The notes under the pieces: model-generated
The model's database searches: none
Seen by the model: only the letters and a program-made list of their open reading frames with translations
What the model was told of the DNA's origin: nothing
From: Geovibrio ferrireducens
GTDB lineage: Bacteria > Chrysiogenota > Deferribacteres > Deferribacterales > Geovibrionaceae
Length of the DNA stretch: 64,000 nucleotides
Assembly (NCBI RefSeq): GCF_026226615.1
Contig: NZ_JAJAPB010000004.1
Location: 62,001 to 126,000 of the forward strand
Direction of reading: 5' to 3'
Translations under genes and position numbers: made by a program
In this document: piece after piece, positions 61,101 through 64,000 of the stretch
How the letters are laid out: each line of letters opens with the position of its first letter
Position numbering within the stretch: the stretch's first letter is position 1

Positions 61101-61461
61101 GGACAACTTCCTCACCAGCGGTGTGGAGATCTTTGTTCAGCCGCCGGGCAAAAAACTTGTGAATATGAACCTTCTTTCAGGGGGAGAAAAGGCGATGAGC
61201 GCGTGCACACTCCTTTTTGCTCTGTTCCTTTACAAACCTACGCCTTTCTGCTTCCTGGATGAGATAGATGCGCCTCTGGACGAGGCTAACATAGATAAAT
61301 TCATGAAGGTGGTTAAAACCCTTTCGGGGGACACCCAGTTTGTCATAATCACCCACAGTCAGAAGACAATGGCCGAGGCGGACAGCCTCTACGGAGTGAC
61401 GATGCAGGAACCGGGTGTCTCAAAAATGCTCTCGGTGCGCCTCAGCGACCTTAAGCTTTAG
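58108..61461 (+). CDS. smc: Chromosome segregation protein SMC
   Basis: 1117 residues. N-terminal ATPase half with Walker A [21 protein letters not shown] (here residues 31-39 of the loop), arm coiled coils, hinge at about 510-610, second coiled coil, and C-terminal half with signature [17 protein letters not shown] and Walker B [14 protein letters not shown]. It forms a DNA-loop-extruding dimer. The hinge is short and lacks the glycine-rich pattern I expect for SMC hinges, so the dimer interface may be unusual. Overlaps the convergent helicase by 11 bp. Confidence 0.95.
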   Translation: [1117 protein letters not shown]

Positions 61462-63004
61462 CCTCTCCCGCGTTTTTTCTGCGGGGTTTTCTTCCGCCGG
61501 GCTTAGTGGGCTTGTTCCCTGCTCTGCCGGAAGTTTTTATGACAGGTCTTTCTTTTTTCTCCGGTTTCCTTACCTGTTCAGGCAGTTCCGCCAGAAGTTC
61601 CTCATCAGGGTAGATGTAGTTCATTTTAACGCCCGTATGTTCTTCCAGAGCGGGAATAAGCATTGATTCCTCTTCACAGGCGAATATAACGGATATGCCG
61701 GATGCTCCAGCCCTTGCTGTACGGCCTATTCTGTGCACATAGCTGTCAGGGTCCTCAGGCAGGTTGTAGTTAAAGACATGGGTAACGCCTTCGACATGGA
61801 TTCCCCTCGCAGCAACATCAGTCGCCACCAGAACCTGTATTTTGCCGGTTCTGAATTCTTCAAGGGTGTTGATCCTCTTTGTCTGGCTGACATCACCGGA
61901 AAGCATTCTGCACTCAAGCCCAAGAGAATAAAGCTTGTCTGTGAGGTTGCGGGTCTGATCCCTTCTGTTGCAGAACACTATGACGCTTTTGAGGTCGTAG
62001 TGTCTGATATAGTTGTAAAGCACCTTGAACTTGTCATCGCTTTCGATTATGTAGGCAAGCTGCTCTATCCTGATGTTGGTCACGTTTTCAGGCTCTATCT
62101 CCACTGTGAAAGGTTCCTTGGTCCATCTGGAAGCAAGTTCCGCCACCACGGGGGTGAGAGTTGCGCTGAAAAGCATTGTCTGCCTGTTCTCTTTCTGGGG
62201 AAGGTAGTTGATTATCCTGCGGATGTCCGGAATAAAGCCCATATCCAGCATTCTGTCCGCCTCATCAATGATAAGTATCTCCACTTTGGAGAGATTAACC
62301 TTGCTGTTCTGGCGAAAATCAAGGAGCCTGCCGGGTGTGGCCACAACTATATCCACAAGCTTTTCCTCAAGGGCTCTTTTCTGTTTTTCATACCCCATAC
62401 CGCCGAATACAGCCAGAACCTCGATGTCGGTATATTTGGAAAGGCCGAGAGCATCCTTCTCTATCTGCAGCACAAGCTCCCTTGTGGGTGCGAGCACAAG
62501 CACTCTGGGGTTTCCGGGCTTGCGGTTTTCGATGGGGTTTTTCTGGATGTGCCTGAGAGCCGAAAGGAGGAATGCGGCTGTTTTGCCTGTTCCTGTCTGC
62601 GCTTTTCCGCTTACGTCCCTGCCCTCGAAAGCCTGCGGGAGTATTTCCGCCTGAATGTCCGTGCAGTACTTGAAGCCCTGATCATAAATAGCTCTTAAAA
62701 GCTGTTCAGAAATGTCCAGATCATGGAAGCGGACTTTTCCTTCAGCAGATTCCACAGTGAATGACGAAGGATCCCACGGTTCAAATACCTTGGGCTCTTT
62801 TTTGGGCTTAGGCTGAGCCTGTACAACCCTGATTTTTTCCTTAGGAGGCGCAGTTCTCACCTTCTCCCTTGTCGGTTTTACAGCAGGTTTATGATACTGC
62901 TGCACTTCTTTTTTCGCATCCGGCATGATTTCTCTCACGCGGATCGCCGCTGCCTTCTTTCTTCCGAAAAGGGAGCGGATTTTTTGTTTTAAACGTCTTA
63001 GCAA
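61451..63004 (-). CDS. DEAD-box RNA helicase (RhlB/RhlE-like)
   Basis: 517 residues from a TTG with GAGGTGG upstream. A basic Lys/Pro-rich N-terminal extension of ~75 residues is followed by a Q-motif (FHDLDISEQLLRAIYDQGF), Walker A AQTGTGKTAA, PTRELVLQ, DEADRMLDMGF (DEAD), SAT, and HRIGRTARAG. A basic C-terminal tail (KPTKPGGRKPRRKN) may bind RNA. Likely acts in ribosome assembly or mRNA decay. Convergent overlap with smc. Confidence 0.93.
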   Translation of the reverse strand: MLRRLKQKIRSLFGRKKAAAIRVREIMPDAKKEVQQYHKPAVKPTREKVRTAPPKEKIRVVQAQPKPKKEPKVFEPWDPSSFTVESAEGKVRFHDLDISEQLLRAIYDQGFKYCTDIQAEILPQAFEGRDVSGKAQTGTGKTAAFLLSALRHIQKNPIENRKPGNPRVLVLAPTRELVLQIEKDALGLSKYTDIEVLAVFGGMGYEKQKRALEEKLVDIVVATPGRLLDFRQNSKVNLSKVEILIIDEADRMLDMGFIPDIRRIINYLPQKENRQTMLFSATLTPVVAELASRWTKEPFTVEIEPENVTNIRIEQLAYIIESDDKFKVLYNYIRHYDLKSVIVFCNRRDQTRNLTDKLYSLGLECRMLSGDVSQTKRINTLEEFRTGKIQVLVATDVAARGIHVEGVTHVFNYNLPEDPDSYVHRIGRTARAGASGISVIFACEEESMLIPALEEHTGVKMNYIYPDEELLAELPEQVRKPEKKERPVIKTSGRAGNKPTKPGGRKPRRKNAGEAKA

Positions 63005-63085
63005 ATGCCACCTCTACTTTACTGCTCGTGTTTACCGTCCATGGAAACACTCGCCACACGCTCGCGCCGTGATGAACACGGCTGC

Positions 63086-63283
63086 GCTTCGCACGGCGAA
63101 CTTCCTTCCATGGAAGTTTGTGAGCCTATATATAATCGTATTCCGTTCTCTGTTACGTTTGCTGCTCCCGCATACGCTGCGGTACGCACTCCGCGTGTGC
63201 CTCCATGCACATCAGGCAAGTTCCAGCTTCGCACGGCGGACTTCCTTCCATGGAAGTTTGTGAGCTTATATAAATCGTATTCC
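63086..63283. repeat. Two copies of a ~58-bp palindrome-bearing repeat
   Basis: Copies at 63086-63144 and 63226-63283, 140 bp apart and almost identical. Each starts gcttcgcacggcg, contains the perfect palindrome CTTCCATGGAAG and ends in tcgtattcc. A degenerate third half-copy (gtccatggaaacactcgcc) lies at 63037. The 500-bp gap between the helicase and the next gene otherwise holds a short possible ORF at 63367 and no clear promoter. Confidence 0.7.
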
Positions 63284-63366
63284 CGATCCCGGTTTATGCC
63301 GCAGCCCGCCGTCAGGAGACCGCAGACTTCAAATAACAAAATAATCCAGCAGGAGTGTAAAACTAT

Positions 63367-63432
63367 ATGAAGAAAAAGCAAAGGATTTTATACGATCCGC
63401 AGTACGATAACTTTTACAAATATACCCTTTAA
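63367..63432 (+). CDS. Possible very small protein (21 aa)
   Basis: Frame MKKKQRILYDPQYDNFYKYTL then TAA, with an AGGAG site 9-10 nt upstream of the ATG. It has many aromatic and basic residues and no similarity I can name. Short frames arise by chance, so this is only a candidate; the ribosome site is the sole support. Confidence 0.25.
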   Translation: MKKKQRILYDPQYDNFYKYTL

Positions 63433-63506
63433 AAAAATAAATAACTTCCTAAACTAATAGTTCTGAACTATATCTATCAAAAAAATAACCAATTTCTGCG
63501 ATGTTG

Positions 63507-64000
63507 AATGGCTAATTTAAATGAACTTGTGAATACGGACAAACTGAAAAAGCAGCTGGAGCAGTTTTCGGATTTTTCAGGCTTCCCTGCCAGCGTACAC
63601 GGTGCTGACGGGGAAATCCTCGTAAAAGCTGACGGTAATACATTTGCCGAAATGCTCCCGGCAGTTTTTGCGAAGGCCGGGGCGGATAACATAATAAAAG
63701 GTATTCTGCGGACAAAAAACGGCGGGATATTCGCCATAAATTCCACAGAAATTGATAATTTTCCGAAAATCTTCTCTGCTGTTTACTCCGAAAGCGATAT
63801 TGAACCGGGCAGACTTAAATCCGCTGCCGCTTATGTCTCCACCCTCACTCAGGGATGCCTTGCGGACAATCTGGTCAGTGCTGCTCACTCCGACCTGTAC
63901 TGCGACAATGTCCGCATGCTCCGTACATTTTACGCCACTGTCGAACAGAGCCCTATATCAATTGCAGTTACAGACAGAAACGGAACCATAGAATATGTTA
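63507..64000 (+). CDS. Sensor protein with PAS domain (partial, 3' end beyond window)
   Basis: The frame opens at ATG 63507, preceded by an in-frame TGA, and continues past the right edge (164 codons seen). The first ~120 residues look like a small sensory input domain (FSDFSGFPASVHGADGEILVKADG, PocR/Cache-like feel, with several Cys). The segment SPISIAVTDRNGTIEYV at the edge is the start of a PAS domain. Output domain unseen; a histidine kinase or GGDEF protein would be typical. Confidence 0.65.

Noticed and set aside
61733-62698. 321-codon plus-strand frame opposite the DEAD-box helicase
   Set aside because: Antisense shadow of a well-supported helicase; no motif or start signal.

Overview
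The window is a stretch of bacterial chromosome of roughly 50-55 % G+C. It looks like a free-living, motile, Gram-negative respiratory bacterium: lipoproteins, chemotaxis receptors, c-di-GMP enzymes, a futalosine-route menaquinone gene (mqnE), a sigma-54 glnK-amtB operon and several histidine kinases with an HxWxxP-type H-box. This mix, with TrmD fused to a second SPOUT domain, fits Deferribacterota (Geovibrio/Denitrovibrio-like). That placement is an inference from gene content, not something I could search.

Layout. (1) 1-10830, minus strand: a phage-type structural operon running from the prohead protease through decoration protein, major capsid protein, head-tail connectors and many tail/fibre proteins to an M15 endolysin, a holin-like protein and a repeat-bearing fibre cut by the window edge. 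(2) 10993-18948: TPR lipoprotein, mqnE, an unknown gene, a MEMO-family gene, galU, and lon flanked by two Hsp20 genes. (3) 19176-24477: histidine kinase, glnK-amtB with a textbook sigma-54 promoter, lipoprotein, SulP transporter. (4) 24529-29821: ffh-rpsP-khpA-rimM-trmD-rplS and rplM-rpsI. (5) 29822-30991: about 1.2 kb of AT-rich non-coding DNA with DnaA-box-like sites and a 34-bp direct repeat. (6) 30992-34295: DUF2062, FlhG-like ATPase and a CheW-CheZ fusion. (7) 34322-36956: three XRE/S24-like regulators and tRNA-Pro(CGG). (8) 36953-40698: PilZ protein, a secreted protein, then a phage packaging operon (terminase small, terminase large, DUF935 portal). (9) 40788-50117: a coupled sensor-kinase pair, one apparently a pseudokinase, a short molybdopterin oxidoreductase, a transglutaminase-like protein and an M1 peptidase-ChaN-PDZ fusion. 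(10) 50327-64000: diguanylate cyclase, ROK kinase, SPL-like radical SAM protein, unknown gene, ftsY, chemotaxis receptor, smc, DEAD-box helicase, a short repeat family and a truncated PAS-type sensor.

How it fits together. The most interesting feature is that the two phage modules read as one virion-assembly pathway in the canonical order (terS-terL-portal, then protease-decoration-capsid-connectors-tail-lysis). They are separated by about 27 kb of ordinary chromosomal genes, including ribosomal-protein, SRP and menaquinone genes. No integrase, transposase, phage replication gene or tape-measure gene is seen. Three S24-type regulators lie beside the packaging module and none has a recognisable catalytic serine. 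Two of them have promoters placed so that transcription should start on the ATG. Both modules carry a related TTGTTA...CGTGT motif about 50-60 bp upstream of their first gene. A domesticated, multi-locus gene transfer agent is the most economical exciting reading; a prophage split by rearrangement is the main alternative.
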